DNA from: Saccharibacillus qingshengii
Lineage (GTDB): Bacteria; Bacillota; Bacilli; Paenibacillales; Paenibacillaceae
Assembly: GCF_013185195.1 (NCBI RefSeq)
Contig: NZ_JAAZWC010000030.1
Location: 1 to 52,993 of the forward strand
Direction of reading: 5' to 3'
DNA: 52,993 nucleotides
Below, piece by piece: positions 38,351 to 47,912 of this stretch (its first letter is position 1; every line of letters begins with the position of its first letter). The position numbers were made by a program, and so were the translations under genes. The notes under the pieces are model-generated. The model did not search any database. It was not told the DNA's origin and worked only from the letters and a program-made list of their open reading frames with translations.

Positions 38351-39802
38351 TTACGGCTTGTTCGGTCCGATCACGTAAATCGTCAGACCGGACTTGCGGC
38401 CGAAGTTAAGCGCCGCGCCGAGACTGTCGTAATACATGTCGATCTTTTTGCCTTTGATTGCACTGCCCGTGTCTTCCGCTTTGCGGTAACCGTAGCCTTC
38501 GATGTAGACCCACCATCCCAGCGGGATCACGTTTGGATCCACGGCGATCGTGCGGCCTTCCGCTACGGTCGTGCCTGTTGCGGTACGCGTACCGATTCCC
38601 GGTTGTTCCGAGGAATAGGCAGTCGCGGCTACACCGGTCAGCACGGTTTTATATTCGAATCCTTTGGAAGAAGAGGAGGTTGTTTTCGCGGCAGCTGCCG
38701 GAGCAAACGTCTTCTCGACGACCGGCTCTTTGGTGCCGACGGCGATAATCTCATCCTTCGTTTCGGTTTTGACTTTTTTATCGACGACGTACTTCGTAAC
38801 AAATTCCCCGTCTTGGTAGACTTTCTCGAGGGTATGGACTACAACGCCTTCAACGCCGGCTTGAACCCTTTTGGTTTTGCCTTTGAGCAGCGAGGAATCT
38901 TCCTTCTCGATCGTCTTGTAAGGGATTTTGATTTCCTGTTCGGCCGTAAACTTGTTGATGCGGTATACCGATACGTTCGCATTCTCCGTCAGCGGAGTCG
39001 TAGCGCCCGGATATACCTTGTCGTTCTCGTCGAGTTTGACTTCCAGAGCCGACAAAGCCGATTCTACGGTTCTTGCAGTCGTATAAGTCGTTTTGGACTC
39101 GCCGCCTACCGTAACCTGGATTGGAATAGCAGTCGTGATCTCGATCTTGCTGTCTTTTTCGACAGTCGAACTGAGCGGAACCGAAATCTTGTCGTGGGTT
39201 CCGAACTCGACTTTCCAGTCTGCAAGTGCAGCTTCAACCGTCTTCTCGGCGGTATAAGCCTGTTTGCTCTTGCCGTCGACCGACAGGGTCACCGGAACGG
39301 CCGAAGTAATGGCGACTTCCGCACCGCTTTGCAGTTCCGAACTAACCGGAACCGAAATCTTGTCGAATTGGCCCAGCTTCACGTTCCAGCCTTCCAGCGC
39401 GGCCGAAACGATTCTGCTGGTCGTATACCGCTGTTCGCTTTTGCCGTCGATTGTCAGGGTAACCGGCAGAGCCGTAGTTACGGAGATCTGGTCTCCGTCC
39501 TGAATCGAAGCGCCAAGCGACATCGATACGTCGTCTTGCGGTTTGAGGCTGAGCGAATGCTCGTCCAGCACTTCCTGCAAACTGCCTTTGTGCGTGGACA
39601 GCGTTTGTTCTTTTCCGTCTACGATCAGCACGATCTGCTTTTCGGCCTGCGCATACAGTCCGAGCAGCACCATCGTTACAACCGCAACGACGAATAATGC
39701 GACACCCAAAATCTGAAGCCCGTTCTGGCGTTTCCAACGCCAAGCGTAAGTCATGCTGGATGATCGTGAACCATGGGTGTCTTCTTTCGTGAAAATGCCC
39801 AC
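38351..39802 (-). CDS. yabE: YabE-like cell-wall protein: DUF348 repeats, G5 and 3D domains
   Basis: This is an exported, membrane-anchored peptidoglycan-active protein related to resuscitation-promoting factors and MltA-like 3D lytic enzymes. GTG 39802 is the start (GGAGGAGG eight bases upstream), giving 483 residues. A signal-anchor helix (LGVALFVVAVVTMVLLGL, about 30-47) is followed by four DUF348 repeats of about 55 residues each, a G5 domain (about 285-355, TVEKEDSSLLKGKTKR-like) and a C-terminal 3D domain with AEDTGSAIKGKKIDMY carrying the catalytic aspartates. A c-di-AMP riboswitch in its leader ties expression to wall/osmotic state. Confidence 0.94.
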   Translation of the reverse strand: MGIFTKEDTHGSRSSSMTYAWRWKRQNGLQILGVALFVVAVVTMVLLGLYAQAEKQIVLIVDGKEQTLSTHKGSLQEVLDEHSLSLKPQDDVSMSLGASIQDGDQISVTTALPVTLTIDGKSEQRYTTSRIVSAALEGWNVKLGQFDKISVPVSSELQSGAEVAITSAVPVTLSVDGKSKQAYTAEKTVEAALADWKVEFGTHDKISVPLSSTVEKDSKIEITTAIPIQVTVGGESKTTYTTARTVESALSALEVKLDENDKVYPGATTPLTENANVSVYRINKFTAEQEIKIPYKTIEKEDSSLLKGKTKRVQAGVEGVVVHTLEKVYQDGEFVTKYVVDKKVKTETKDEIIAVGTKEPVVEKTFAPAAAAKTTSSSSKGFEYKTVLTGVAATAYSSEQPGIGTRTATGTTVAEGRTIAVDPNVIPLGWWVYIEGYGYRKAEDTGSAIKGKKIDMYYDSLGAALNFGRKSGLTIYVIGPNKP

Positions 39803-40072
39803 TCTTCCGTCCTCCTCCATAGCCCCGCCGTCAAGTATATACATGAGAAAAATTGACGTGACTACTTGCTATTTTTTCGTAGAAACGCCCAGGACCAAAA
39901 TCGGGGGTTCCCGATTTCTTCCGCTCCCTGCTCCCGAAACCCGTTCCGCTTCAAAAAGCGGCCCCGGTTCGGTCAAGACGGCTGGCCTGCCGTTTCTACG
40001 TTCATCCCGTTCTAAAAGCCCAGCCATTACTTCCACACTTATGTACGCTGATCCCTCGGCAGAAACTGCCAT

Positions 40073-40137
40073 AAAACAAAAGAAGCCTGGGGAAGAGGAC
40101 TTAAAAAAATCTTAAGAGGACTCTTCCGCGGGCTTCC
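40073..40137 (-). terminator. Expression-platform terminator of the c-di-AMP riboswitch
   Basis: Minus strand GAAGCC-GGAAGAG pairs with CTCTTCC-GGCTTC (further pairing near the loop), followed by TTTTGTTTT. It lies 65 bases after the aptamer and 270 before yabE, so it can switch transcription off. Confidence 0.88.
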
Positions 40138-40202
40138 CTCTTATAAAATCGACGAGTTGACGATCTGAGGAAAACATAAGGCGCGTGGCTGCCTCTCTCT
40201 TA

Positions 40203-40428
40203 TTTTACGCTTACGAGGTTAGCTGTCGGGTTCGGACGAAGAGAGTCGTCCTATGGAGGTTGTTCCGCTCATGGCGAGAAGTTCTCCAATTCACCCCGTA
40301 GACCCAGTTGAAAAAGGAATCGACCACGGCTGCTTGATCCGGACGCAGAGCGTCGGGTTTTACTCGGGCAGGCCGCTTCGGGTTCCCCCGTTCTTCGTTA
40401 TGTTTGACGAAGATTCAGCGAGACGGTA
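40203..40428 (-). promoter_or_regulatory. c-di-AMP riboswitch (ydaO/yuaA class)
   Basis: On the minus strand the hallmark conserved pieces occur in order: CGCTGAATC at the 5' side, GGGGGAACC, GGGGTGAATT in the middle, and CGAACCCGACAGCTAACC followed by TCGTAAGCG at the 3' end. This is the ydaO motif, which binds cyclic di-AMP. It precedes a strong terminator and then yabE. In this class, ligand binding favours termination, so high c-di-AMP should lower yabE. The 829-base region between yabE and tatD contains nothing else I can call besides its promoter. Confidence 0.94.
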
Positions 40429-40450
40429 CATGAATTTATCGGATTAACCG

Positions 40451-40478
40451 AACATACGGCCGGATTAATCACTGACAA
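40451..40478 (-). promoter_or_regulatory. Probable promoter of the riboswitch-yabE transcript
   Basis: Minus strand TTGTCA, 16-base spacer, TATGTT, ending about 20 bases before the aptamer. Confidence 0.55.
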
Positions 40479-40631
40479 GATAATAGCTTTTTTCGCAGTC
40501 GTTTGTAAAGGCGGCCGTTTTGACGTTTTTGAGACTAAAAGGTTAAAAAATTGTAATCTTCTGTCCTTTTTCCGGCCAAAGAGATTAATACCTCGTAAAT
40601 ACTCCCGTTTTTGCCCGTTTTACTCTCTTTC

Positions 40632-41399
<768 letters not shown>

Positions 41400-41529
41400 G
41401 ATCAGGTCCCCTTTTCATAAAAATGGGCAGCCGGGTAAGGGCCGCCTGATTCGTTTTCATAGGCTTTCGACTGTTTTGCAAAAAGCTGAAACCTCTAAAC
41501 AGCGTGTCCCATTTCCCTTAAAATCGCTC

Positions 41530-42831
41530 TTAATCCGGCGAAATCGGGAAAATTGCCGCAATTTCCGGAGGGAGCTGCCCGATGACTTCAGCCAGTTTGT
41601 GGTGCGGATAATAGAGATGGTATTTTCCGCGGTGCAGACCGCTGATCGATCTAATGATATCTGAAACTTCGGAAATTTCTCTCAATTCATCCTGTTTATT
41701 TAATAGTAAAATCTGGCTTCCGCGTTTCGAATCGTCCGGACGGAATACATCGTAGGGCAGGTCGGTTGGAAAGTCGATTTCGAAGTCGTAATTCGGATTC
41801 AGACCGGCCTGCTCAAAGCTGCTTCGAATTCGGTGAATCGTATCCATGTCGATCGAATCGACCTCTACATATTTATACAGTCTGCGGTGGAGGAATCGGC
41901 AGCACAGTTCGCTCAAGATCGAATCGGACTCGTCGCTCCACTGCATGAAGGTCGTTTGAATAAGCGCTTCATCCAATTTCAGATATTCCTTGACCGTCAA
42001 CCTGTCTTCAAATAAACCGGGAAGCGGTTGGGGCAGGAAAGCGAAGGCGTATCCTTCTTGATACAATTCTCTCGCCCGACGGAAAATCTGGCGCAAAATG
42101 ATCTCCGAACTTCGCGTTACGGGGTGGAAATAAACCTGCCAATACATCTGGTAGCGCGCCATCAGATAGTCCTCCACAGCGTGCATACCCGATTCTTTGA
42201 CCACGATTCTTCCATTATAGGGGCGCAGCATGCGCAGAATCCGGTCGATATCGATCGTCCCGTAATTGACTCCGGTAAAATAGGCATCCCGAAGCAGATA
42301 ATCCATCCGGTCCGCATCGAGCGGGCTGGTAATCAGATTCACGACAATCTCTTGTTCGTAGTCTTTGCGGATGACCGAAGCGACCCGGTCGGGCAGGTCT
42401 TCCGACACCTCGCGCAGCACCCGGTTGACGTCCGTATCGCCCAGAATGATTTTGCAGGTCCAGTCTTCATGATGCATATGGAAAGCTTCTTCGATCGAGT
42501 GGGAAAAAGGACCGTGTCCCAGGTCATGCAGCAGGGCAGCGCACATCGCGACCATATTTTCTTCGACCGGCCAATCCGGATAATTGTTGCGCTCGAATTG
42601 GGAGATGATACGCCGGGTGATCTCGTAGACGCCGAGCGAATGCGAGAAACGGCTGTGTTCGGCCCCATGAAAAGTCAGATAAGTCGCTCCCAACTGGCGG
42701 ATCCGGCGCAGCCTTTGGAATTCCGAGGTATTGATGAGCGACCAGATGGTCCGGTCCTGCACATGCACGTAATTGTGTACGGGATCTTTGAATACTTTTT
42801 CTTCACGCAGCGGTTTGATATAGTTCGGCAT
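41530..42831 (-). CDS. HD-domain phosphohydrolase (YwfO/dNTPase-like)
   Basis: The 433-residue protein has a HD domain of the dGTPase-related type. FQRLRRIRQLGATYLTFHGAEHSRFSHSLGV (about 40-70) contains the first metal-binding His, LLHDLGHGPFSH (about 107-118) the HD pair, and the downstream LDADRMDYLLRDA (about 180-192) the last Asp. Relatives hydrolyse dNTPs or related nucleotides; the substrate here is not certain. ATG 42831 follows AAAGGAG; a GTG nine bases earlier abuts the ribosome site. It is divergent from abrB. B. subtilis keeps its orthologue elsewhere, so this is a Paenibacillaceae or lineage-specific position. Confidence 0.92.
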   Translation of the reverse strand: MPNYIKPLREEKVFKDPVHNYVHVQDRTIWSLINTSEFQRLRRIRQLGATYLTFHGAEHSRFSHSLGVYEITRRIISQFERNNYPDWPVEENMVAMCAALLHDLGHGPFSHSIEEAFHMHHEDWTCKIILGDTDVNRVLREVSEDLPDRVASVIRKDYEQEIVVNLITSPLDADRMDYLLRDAYFTGVNYGTIDIDRILRMLRPYNGRIVVKESGMHAVEDYLMARYQMYWQVYFHPVTRSSEIILRQIFRRARELYQEGYAFAFLPQPLPGLFEDRLTVKEYLKLDEALIQTTFMQWSDESDSILSELCCRFLHRRLYKYVEVDSIDMDTIHRIRSSFEQAGLNPNYDFEIDFPTDLPYDVFRPDDSKRGSQILLLNKQDELREISEVSDIIRSISGLHRGKYHLYYPHHKLAEVIGQLPPEIAAIFPISPD

Positions 42832-43027
42832 TTTTCTCACTCCTTTAAGCGGAACTCATAAATACCCTATTTTTTGTCGTATTTTGTCTTAAAACCGGTA
42901 TTCTTTCCCCAATTCTATCCTTTGAGCTTCTGAAGGCCTATTTTTTGATTTTAAGCGAACTTCCAAGAATTTTTTCAGGTAAATTTTATTTTTATCAAAT
43001 TTTAAGGAAACATTCAGTGTTTTTGGG

Positions 43028-43056
43028 TTGACTGTTCTGGGAAACATTGTTATTAT
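43028..43056 (+). promoter_or_regulatory. Strong sigma-A promoter of abrB
   Basis: TTGACT, 17-base spacer, TATTAT, with an A/T-rich upstream tract (42960-43020) that could act as an UP element. The start would be near 43063, giving a 140-nt leader. The rest of the 371-base gap between the HD gene and abrB shows no further gene. Confidence 0.8.
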
Positions 43057-43078
43057 GAGGAGCATAAAAGCTAGAACA

Positions 43079-43086
43079 TTGTCGAA
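43079..43086 (+). promoter_or_regulatory. Spo0A box downstream of the abrB promoter
   Basis: TTGTCGAA is an exact Spo0A box, placed about +17 to +24 from the predicted start. In B. subtilis Spo0A~P represses abrB by binding boxes just downstream of its start sites. Only one box is visible here. Confidence 0.7.
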
Positions 43087-43202
43087 TAATGGCATTGGGT
43101 GAATGCACAAGCCAAAACGCCTTCTTTCAAGACGGATCGATTCGCCGCTTGCGTCATCTCCGCTAACCTTTTAAATTCACATTTTCCGGGGGGCAACCTA
43201 TT

Positions 43203-43457
43203 ATGATGAAATCGACTGGCATTGTCAGAAAAGTAGACGAATTGGGCCGTGTCGTAATTCCGATCGAACTGCGCCGTACTCTGAGCATCGGCGAGAAGGA
43301 CGCGCTGGAAATCTACGTGGACGGAGAACGCATTATGCTGAAAAAGTACGAACCGGCCTGCATCTTCTGCGGAAATGCCGATAACGTCACTTATTTCAAA
43401 GGCAAAATCGTTTGTTACGACTGCGTATCGGAAATTCCCGCTCCAGTGACGAAGTAA
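43203..43457 (+). CDS. abrB: Transition-state regulator AbrB
   Basis: AbrB represses many post-exponential genes and is relieved by Spo0A~P. The 84-residue protein has the swapped-hairpin AbrB DNA-binding domain (STGIVRKVDELGRVVIPIELRR, about 4-25) and a C-terminal half with four cysteines in a CIFC...CYDC pattern (about 54-77) that is well conserved in this group and might bind zinc. Two ATGs in tandem follow a G-rich ribosome site; either may be used. As in B. subtilis it is transcribed against its neighbours. The cysteine pattern is more than the single cysteine of B. subtilis AbrB. Confidence 0.94.
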   Translation: MMKSTGIVRKVDELGRVVIPIELRRTLSIGEKDALEIYVDGERIMLKKYEPACIFCGNADNVTYFKGKIVCYDCVSEIPAPVTK

Positions 43458-43536
43458 ACGTTTTACACCCAACCGATTTAGGCCAACAAGTTTCATCCAA
43501 CTCCGTTAATTCTAACCTTTTTGATATCTCCTTGCA

Positions 43537-43576
43537 CCTCTGGACACCCGGCTTCGGGTCCCAGGGGTTCTTTTTG
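43537..43576 (+). terminator. Terminator of abrB
   Basis: CCTCTGG and CCAGGGG with inner ACCCG/CGGGT form a stem followed by TTCTTTTTG, just before the convergent rsmI stop. Confidence 0.8.
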
Positions 43577-43582
43577 TGTCAA

Positions 43583-44467
43583 TCAATCCAGCAGCGCGTT
43601 ATAAATATCCCGTTTGGAAAGTCCCCGGTCCGCTGCCGTTTTCTTCATGGCGTCTTTACGCGAAAGGCCTTCCTGTTTCTCGTAGTGGGCCACATGATCT
43701 TCAAGCTCCAGAGTCTGCCACCAGGCGTCCCGTCGCTCCTGGGCCTGCTGATGGCTTTCTCCTTCGACCGCGATGCAGTATTCGCCGAGCGGCGGATACT
43801 CGTTCATTCGCTGAAGCAGCTCGTCCAGCGTGCCTCGGGCCACCTCTTCGTGCCGCTTGGTCAGCTCCCGCGCCAGTACGGCTTTTCGGGGGCCCCAGGC
43901 TTCGAGCATCGCTTCCACGGTCTTGATGACCCGATGCGGCGATTCGTAGAACAGCAGCGTGCCTTCAAGTCCGCCCAGCGCCTCCAGCGCTTCGCGCCGG
44001 TCTTTGTTGTCGCGCGGCAGAAATCCGGCAAAAGTAAACCGTTCCGTCGACAGACCGGAGACAATCAGCGCGGACAGCGCGGCATTGGCTCCCGGCACCG
44101 GAACGATGGCGATTCCCGCCTCGATGGCAAGCTTGACCAGGTCCGATCCGGGGTCCGAAACGGCCGGCAGACCGGCATCGCTCACCAGGGCCAGATTTTT
44201 TCCTTCTATTATATAGCGTATCAGTTCGGGCCCGCTGGCCGCCTTGTTGTGCTCATGATAGCTGAACAATTTCTGCGGCACAATTTCGAAATGTGTCAGC
44301 AGTTTGCGCGTCTGCCGGGTATCTTCCGCCGCGATCAGTTCGCATTCTTTGAGTGTCCGAACCGCCCGGTATGTCATATCTTCCAGATTGCCGATCGGCG
44401 TTGCCACCAAGTACAGCGTACCGGCACCGCTTCCGTTCGGTTCGAAGCTTTTTTGCACCTGCATCAT
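43583..44467 (-). CDS. rsmI: 16S rRNA 2'-O-methyltransferase RsmI
   Basis: RsmI methylates the ribose of C1402 in 16S rRNA using SAM. The 294-residue protein has the tetrapyrrole-methylase fold. GTLYLVATPIGNLEDMTYRA (about 17-36), ALVSDAGLPAVSDPG (about 92-106) and FAGFLPRDNKDRR (about 143-155) are family signatures. AAGGAGG precedes two tandem ATGs (44467 and 44464); the second is better spaced. It is convergent with abrB, in the B. subtilis order. Confidence 0.96.
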   Translation of the reverse strand: MMQVQKSFEPNGSGAGTLYLVATPIGNLEDMTYRAVRTLKECELIAAEDTRQTRKLLTHFEIVPQKLFSYHEHNKAASGPELIRYIIEGKNLALVSDAGLPAVSDPGSDLVKLAIEAGIAIVPVPGANAALSALIVSGLSTERFTFAGFLPRDNKDRREALEALGGLEGTLLFYESPHRVIKTVEAMLEAWGPRKAVLARELTKRHEEVARGTLDELLQRMNEYPPLGEYCIAVEGESHQQAQERRDAWWQTLELEDHVAHYEKQEGLSRKDAMKKTAADRGLSKRDIYNALLD

Positions 44468-44531
44468 AGACCTCCTTCTGACCGGCGCATCGCTTCAACC
44501 TGCTTCTCTCTAGGCGAATCACCAGGTTGGA

Positions 44532-45293
44532 TCAGCGTGCACTTTTTCCGTAATAAATCGTCATAATTTCTTCACAGTATTCGCCTTGTTCGTTGTATAC
44601 GATCAGCGGCGGCAGAATACGCATCTCGGGCTTGCCGTCGCGCAGGCCTTCCACCAATACCATATTGGCTTCCATCCCTGCCCGCGGATGCACGAAACGT
44701 ACCCGTTTCGGCTCAATCTTGTACTGCCGCATCAGCGTCAGAATATCCGCCAAGCGATGCGGCCGGTGCACCATCGACACTTTGCCGCCCTGCTTGACGA
44801 GTCGACCGCAGGCCTGGACCACATCTTCAAGCGTGCAGTGAATCTCATGCCGGGCAATCGCTTCATGCCGGTTCGCTTTGATCTCGCTGCCAGTCAGCGC
44901 CGTATACGGGGGATTCACCGTCACAGCATCATACATGCCGTGTCCCGCCGTTTCATGGAAAGTCTTAAGGTCTGCCGTATGGATCTTGATCCGATCCTGC
45001 AGACGGTTCATCGTGATACTGCGCTGCGCCATATCCGCCAGACGCTCCTGAATCTCCACACCCTCGATCGAAGCCTTGGTCCGTGTCGACAGCAGCAGCG
45101 GAATCACGCCGTTGCCCGTACAGAGATCAAGCACGCGCCCGCGTGCCGGGATCGAAGCAAACTGTCCCAACAGCACGGCATCCATCGAAAAACTGAACAC
45201 TTCGGGACTTTGAATGATATGCAAATTCTGCGTCAGCAGATCATCGACGCGCTCCCCTTCATGCAGGGGAACATTTTCATATTGTTTTTCCAT
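44532..45293 (-). CDS. trmN6: tRNA A37 N6-methyltransferase TrmN6 (YabB)
   Basis: This SAM-dependent methyltransferase acts on A37 of tRNA-Val in relatives. In the 253 residues the SAM-binding motif I is LDLCTGNGVIPLLL (about 52-65) and the N6-adenine motif IV is NPPYTAL (about 120-126). The ATG follows GGAG by ten bases. A strong terminator separates it from yabA upstream. The YabB name follows B. subtilis; the exact tRNA target is inferred from the family. Confidence 0.88.
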   Translation of the reverse strand: MEKQYENVPLHEGERVDDLLTQNLHIIQSPEVFSFSMDAVLLGQFASIPARGRVLDLCTGNGVIPLLLSTRTKASIEGVEIQERLADMAQRSITMNRLQDRIKIHTADLKTFHETAGHGMYDAVTVNPPYTALTGSEIKANRHEAIARHEIHCTLEDVVQACGRLVKQGGKVSMVHRPHRLADILTLMRQYKIEPKRVRFVHPRAGMEANMVLVEGLRDGKPEMRILPPLIVYNEQGEYCEEIMTIYYGKSAR

Positions 45294-45313
45294 CTTTCAA
45301 ACGCTCCTCTTTC

Positions 45314-45350
45314 AAAAAAAAGCCGCTGGCAAAAAACGCCGCGGCTTTCA
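45314..45350 (-). terminator. Terminator of yabA
   Basis: Minus strand AAAGCCGC-GGCG pairs with TGCC-GCGGCTTT around a T-rich loop, followed by eight Ts. Confidence 0.9.
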
Positions 45351-45363
45351 GGCTGATTCCGGT

Positions 45364-45744
45364 TTATTTATTTAAAAAAGACAGGCAGAACAAGCAATCG
45401 CCCTCTGTACGCAGATGGCCGTAGTACACGTTGCAGATATGGAATCCTTCGTGATACAAGCGGGCCAGGTTGTCGTACCCTTCGCCAACCGTGTCGCTCG
45501 CTTCCTCATCTTTCTTGATCGGTTCGCTGAGGACATTGAACGGTTCAAGGCGGGCACCGGAGATCGATTCTACCGGGGCTTCCCTTTTCAAGATCTTCCG
45601 CAGACGTTCATTTTCGGTAAGCAGCCGATGATTATCTTCCATCAGCTCTTTGACCGCCTGCTTCATTGTGCCAAGTTCGTCCTTAAAGCTTTCCACTTGT
45701 GTTTCCATCTCGTGTATTTGCGCGAAGACATTTTTCTTCTCCAA
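45364..45744 (-). CDS. yabA: Replication initiation control protein YabA
   Basis: YabA binds DnaA and DnaN to limit re-initiation. The 126-residue protein has an N-terminal coiled coil (about 5-55) that makes it a tetramer, a short linker, and a C-terminal zinc domain with H98 in the motif [12 protein letters not shown] and the CLFC pair near the end. The ATG and gene order (after ricT) match B. subtilis. A terminator follows, so it ends a transcript that begins at or before holB. Confidence 0.95.
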   Translation of the reverse strand: MEKKNVFAQIHEMETQVESFKDELGTMKQAVKELMEDNHRLLTENERLRKILKREAPVESISGARLEPFNVLSEPIKKDEEASDTVGEGYDNLARLYHEGFHICNVYYGHLRTEGDCLFCLSFLNK

Positions 45745-45776
45745 GTAAACTCCACCCCAGAGCGGTTCCGATTGAC

Positions 45777-46577
45777 TTACTTGACGACGATGTCGTCCAT
45801 GGACAATTCTTTCACCTTGCTGACCTCGAACAACTGCACATGCACCATCCGTTTACCGGCATTGATGCCGACGACCTTGCCTTCTCCGAGCGAAGTGACG
45901 ACCAGCTTGCCGACGGCAGGCATTTCTTCCTTCGTTGCCTCGTAGTTATCGTGCTCAAACTTCAGACAGCACATCAATCTTCCGCACAGACCCGAGATTT
46001 TGGTCGGGTTCAGCGACAGATTCTGATCTTTGGCCATCTTGATCGATACCGGTTCAAAATCGCCCAGCCAGGAAGAACAGCACAGCACTCTTCCGCACGG
46101 TCCGATTCCTCCGAGCATCTTGGCTTCGTCGCGAACCCCGATCTGCCGAAGCTCGATCCGGGTCCGGAAAATACTGGCCAGATCCTTGACGAGTTCACGG
46201 AAGTCGACACGGCCTTCGGCCGTAAAGTAGAAAATGATCTTGTTGCGGTCGAATGTGTATTCCACATCCACCAGCTTCATTTTCAATCCGTGATCCTTGA
46301 TTTTATTTATACAGGTGGAAAAAGCTTTGCGGGCGGCTTCCTTATTCTCTTCCACCACGCGTGCGTCCGGTTCGCCGGCGATACGAATCACCCGCTTAAG
46401 CGGAAGCACGACATCGCTCTCCTGCACCTGTTTCTTTCCGACGACAACCTTGCCGTACTCGACACCCCGCGCCGTTTCTACAATCACGCATTGTTCCTGC
46501 TCGATCGGAAACTCCAGGGGGTCGAAATAATACACTTTGCCCGCCTTCTTGAAGCGGACTCCGACTACACTGTACAA
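45777..46577 (-). CDS. ricT: PSP1-domain protein RicT (YaaT)
   Basis: RicT forms the iron-sulfur RicAFT (Y) complex that promotes mRNA maturation with RNase Y; in B. subtilis it was first found through effects on Spo0A phosphorylation. TTG 46577 is the start (GGGAGG seven bases upstream; product begins [13 protein letters not shown]), giving 266 residues. The PSP1 domain with its cysteine cluster [19 protein letters not shown] (about 150-168) and GRLMCC (about 195-200) is intact. It lies between holB and yabA. Confidence 0.96.
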   Translation of the reverse strand: MYSVVGVRFKKAGKVYYFDPLEFPIEQEQCVIVETARGVEYGKVVVGKKQVQESDVVLPLKRVIRIAGEPDARVVEENKEAARKAFSTCINKIKDHGLKMKLVDVEYTFDRNKIIFYFTAEGRVDFRELVKDLASIFRTRIELRQIGVRDEAKMLGGIGPCGRVLCCSSWLGDFEPVSIKMAKDQNLSLNPTKISGLCGRLMCCLKFEHDNYEATKEEMPAVGKLVVTSLGEGKVVGINAGKRMVHVQLFEVSKVKELSMDDIVVK

Positions 46578-46744
46578 AGCTAAACCTCCCTTGCGCGCAT
46601 TCAAAACGTTCGGCTTCGGGCTTGTTCGCCCGGACCTCTTGCTCAACGTCCTGGCTGCTCCGGTTCCTTGACCGCGCCGCGGCTTCGTCTACCGAACCAA
46701 CAAACCGACTCCGGCCAAGGGCCCCGTTTCTTGACCGATGCCGG

Positions 46745-47725
46745 TCAGGAAACCAGATTAACCAAAAACTGCTCAAGACAAAGCTGGTTGTTCATGTTGG
46801 ATTTGAGCTTTTTTTTGCTGTCTGCGGTCATGGACATACTCGATATCCAGTATTCCGCACTGCGGGAACCTGCCACTTGGGAGATAAACTCCAGCTGATC
46901 TATGAAAACGATGTGCTCGCGCCGTTCCGATTGAACGTAAATCATATCTCTAAACCACAAATGGAAAAGATCGAACAGGCTGTCGAGATGCTCGCCGAGC
47001 CCCGCCTTGAACACCTGCTGTTGGGCGGTAACGAGACTTGCGCCATTTCGGCCGATCGAATCCTTCCCTAATTGTATCACTACATTTCTTATTTCTGCAA
47101 ACCAATTCTCTGCTGCAAGCGCTTTGCATTCCTCGGGTCCGGGAGTCAGGTAAGCGGCGCAGCGCGCGGCCGGAGTCGCCAGCCCTTCAGCGGCCAGTTC
47201 ACCGAGAATAAACTCCGCTCCCATAGCCGTAAAAGGAACCAGCTGTACCCGCGAGCGGATAGTGGGCAGCAGCGTTTGGGCATTTTCCGCCAACAGGATC
47301 GCCACGGCCGGAGCCGGAGGCTCTTCCAGAAATTTAAGCAGACTGTTCGATGCCTGCACGGTCATCTTGTCGGCTTCATCAATGATATATACTTTGCGGC
47401 CGTTCGAACCGGAGCGATAAGAGAACATCTTCTGCAGCTCGCGAATCTGTTCGATCTTGATCGAGGCTCCATCGGGGCCGATAGCCTGCAGATCCGGATG
47501 ATTGCCGTGCTCCACCTTGCGGCAGCTGAGGCATTCGCCGCAGGCGTCGCCAAGTTCCGGTCCCCGTTCGCACAGCAGCGCCTGGGCAAACGCATCCGCT
47601 GCCCGCCGCCGCGCGCTTCCGCCCGGACCGCTGAACAGATAGGCATGCGAGATCCGCCCGCTGCGCAGGCTGCTGCCGAGCATAAGCTTGGCGGTCTCCT
47701 GACCGCCGATTTTTTGTAAAGACAT
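46745..47725 (-). CDS. holB: DNA polymerase III delta' subunit
   Basis: Delta' is a stator subunit of the clamp loader that places DnaN on DNA. The 326-residue protein has the AAA+ fold with a zinc module (CGECLSCRKVEHGNHPD, about 61-77), the IDEADKMT Walker B-like region (about 110) and the sensor NALLKFLEEPP-like SNSLLKFLEEPP (about 122-133). The P-loop reads SGPGGSARR and lacks the usual GKT/S, consistent with delta' not binding ATP productively. The ATG follows AAAGGAG. Confidence 0.93.
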   Translation of the reverse strand: MSLQKIGGQETAKLMLGSSLRSGRISHAYLFSGPGGSARRRAADAFAQALLCERGPELGDACGECLSCRKVEHGNHPDLQAIGPDGASIKIEQIRELQKMFSYRSGSNGRKVYIIDEADKMTVQASNSLLKFLEEPPAPAVAILLAENAQTLLPTIRSRVQLVPFTAMGAEFILGELAAEGLATPAARCAAYLTPGPEECKALAAENWFAEIRNVVIQLGKDSIGRNGASLVTAQQQVFKAGLGEHLDSLFDLFHLWFRDMIYVQSERREHIVFIDQLEFISQVAGSRSAEYWISSMSMTADSKKKLKSNMNNQLCLEQFLVNLVS

Positions 47726-47752
47726 CAGGGTGGGTCTCCTTTATAGGAGCTC

Positions 47753-47818
47753 GCCTTATTCGAATTCGCTCAGGTTGTTTTCCTACGGAAAGCCAAAAGT
47801 CGCTCATTCGAATAAGGC
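47753..47818. repeat. 13-bp inverted repeat upstream of holB
   Basis: GCCTTATTCGAAT (47753-47765) and ATTCGAATAAGGC (47806-47818) are perfect inverted copies 40 bases apart, in the holB leader. There is no T-run; it could form a long hairpin in the mRNA or be a protein-binding site. Confidence 0.7.
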
Positions 47819-47855
47819 TCGCTTGGTGGTTGGAATACGTACAAAACAAATGGAT

Positions 47856-47886
47856 AAAAGAATGACGCCGCATAGCGGCGTCATTT
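47856..47886 (-). terminator. Terminator of yaaR
   Basis: Minus strand AATGACGCCGC and GCGGCGTCATT pair around TAT, followed by CTTTT. Confidence 0.85.
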
Positions 47887-47912
47887 CATCGGAACACAAT
47901 CAAGCAGCTGCT

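Noticed and set aside
40253-40447. 64-residue plus-strand open frame
   Set aside because: It lies antisense to the c-di-AMP aptamer, whose conserved bases explain the open frame. The ribosome-like GGAGG is part of the riboswitch complement.
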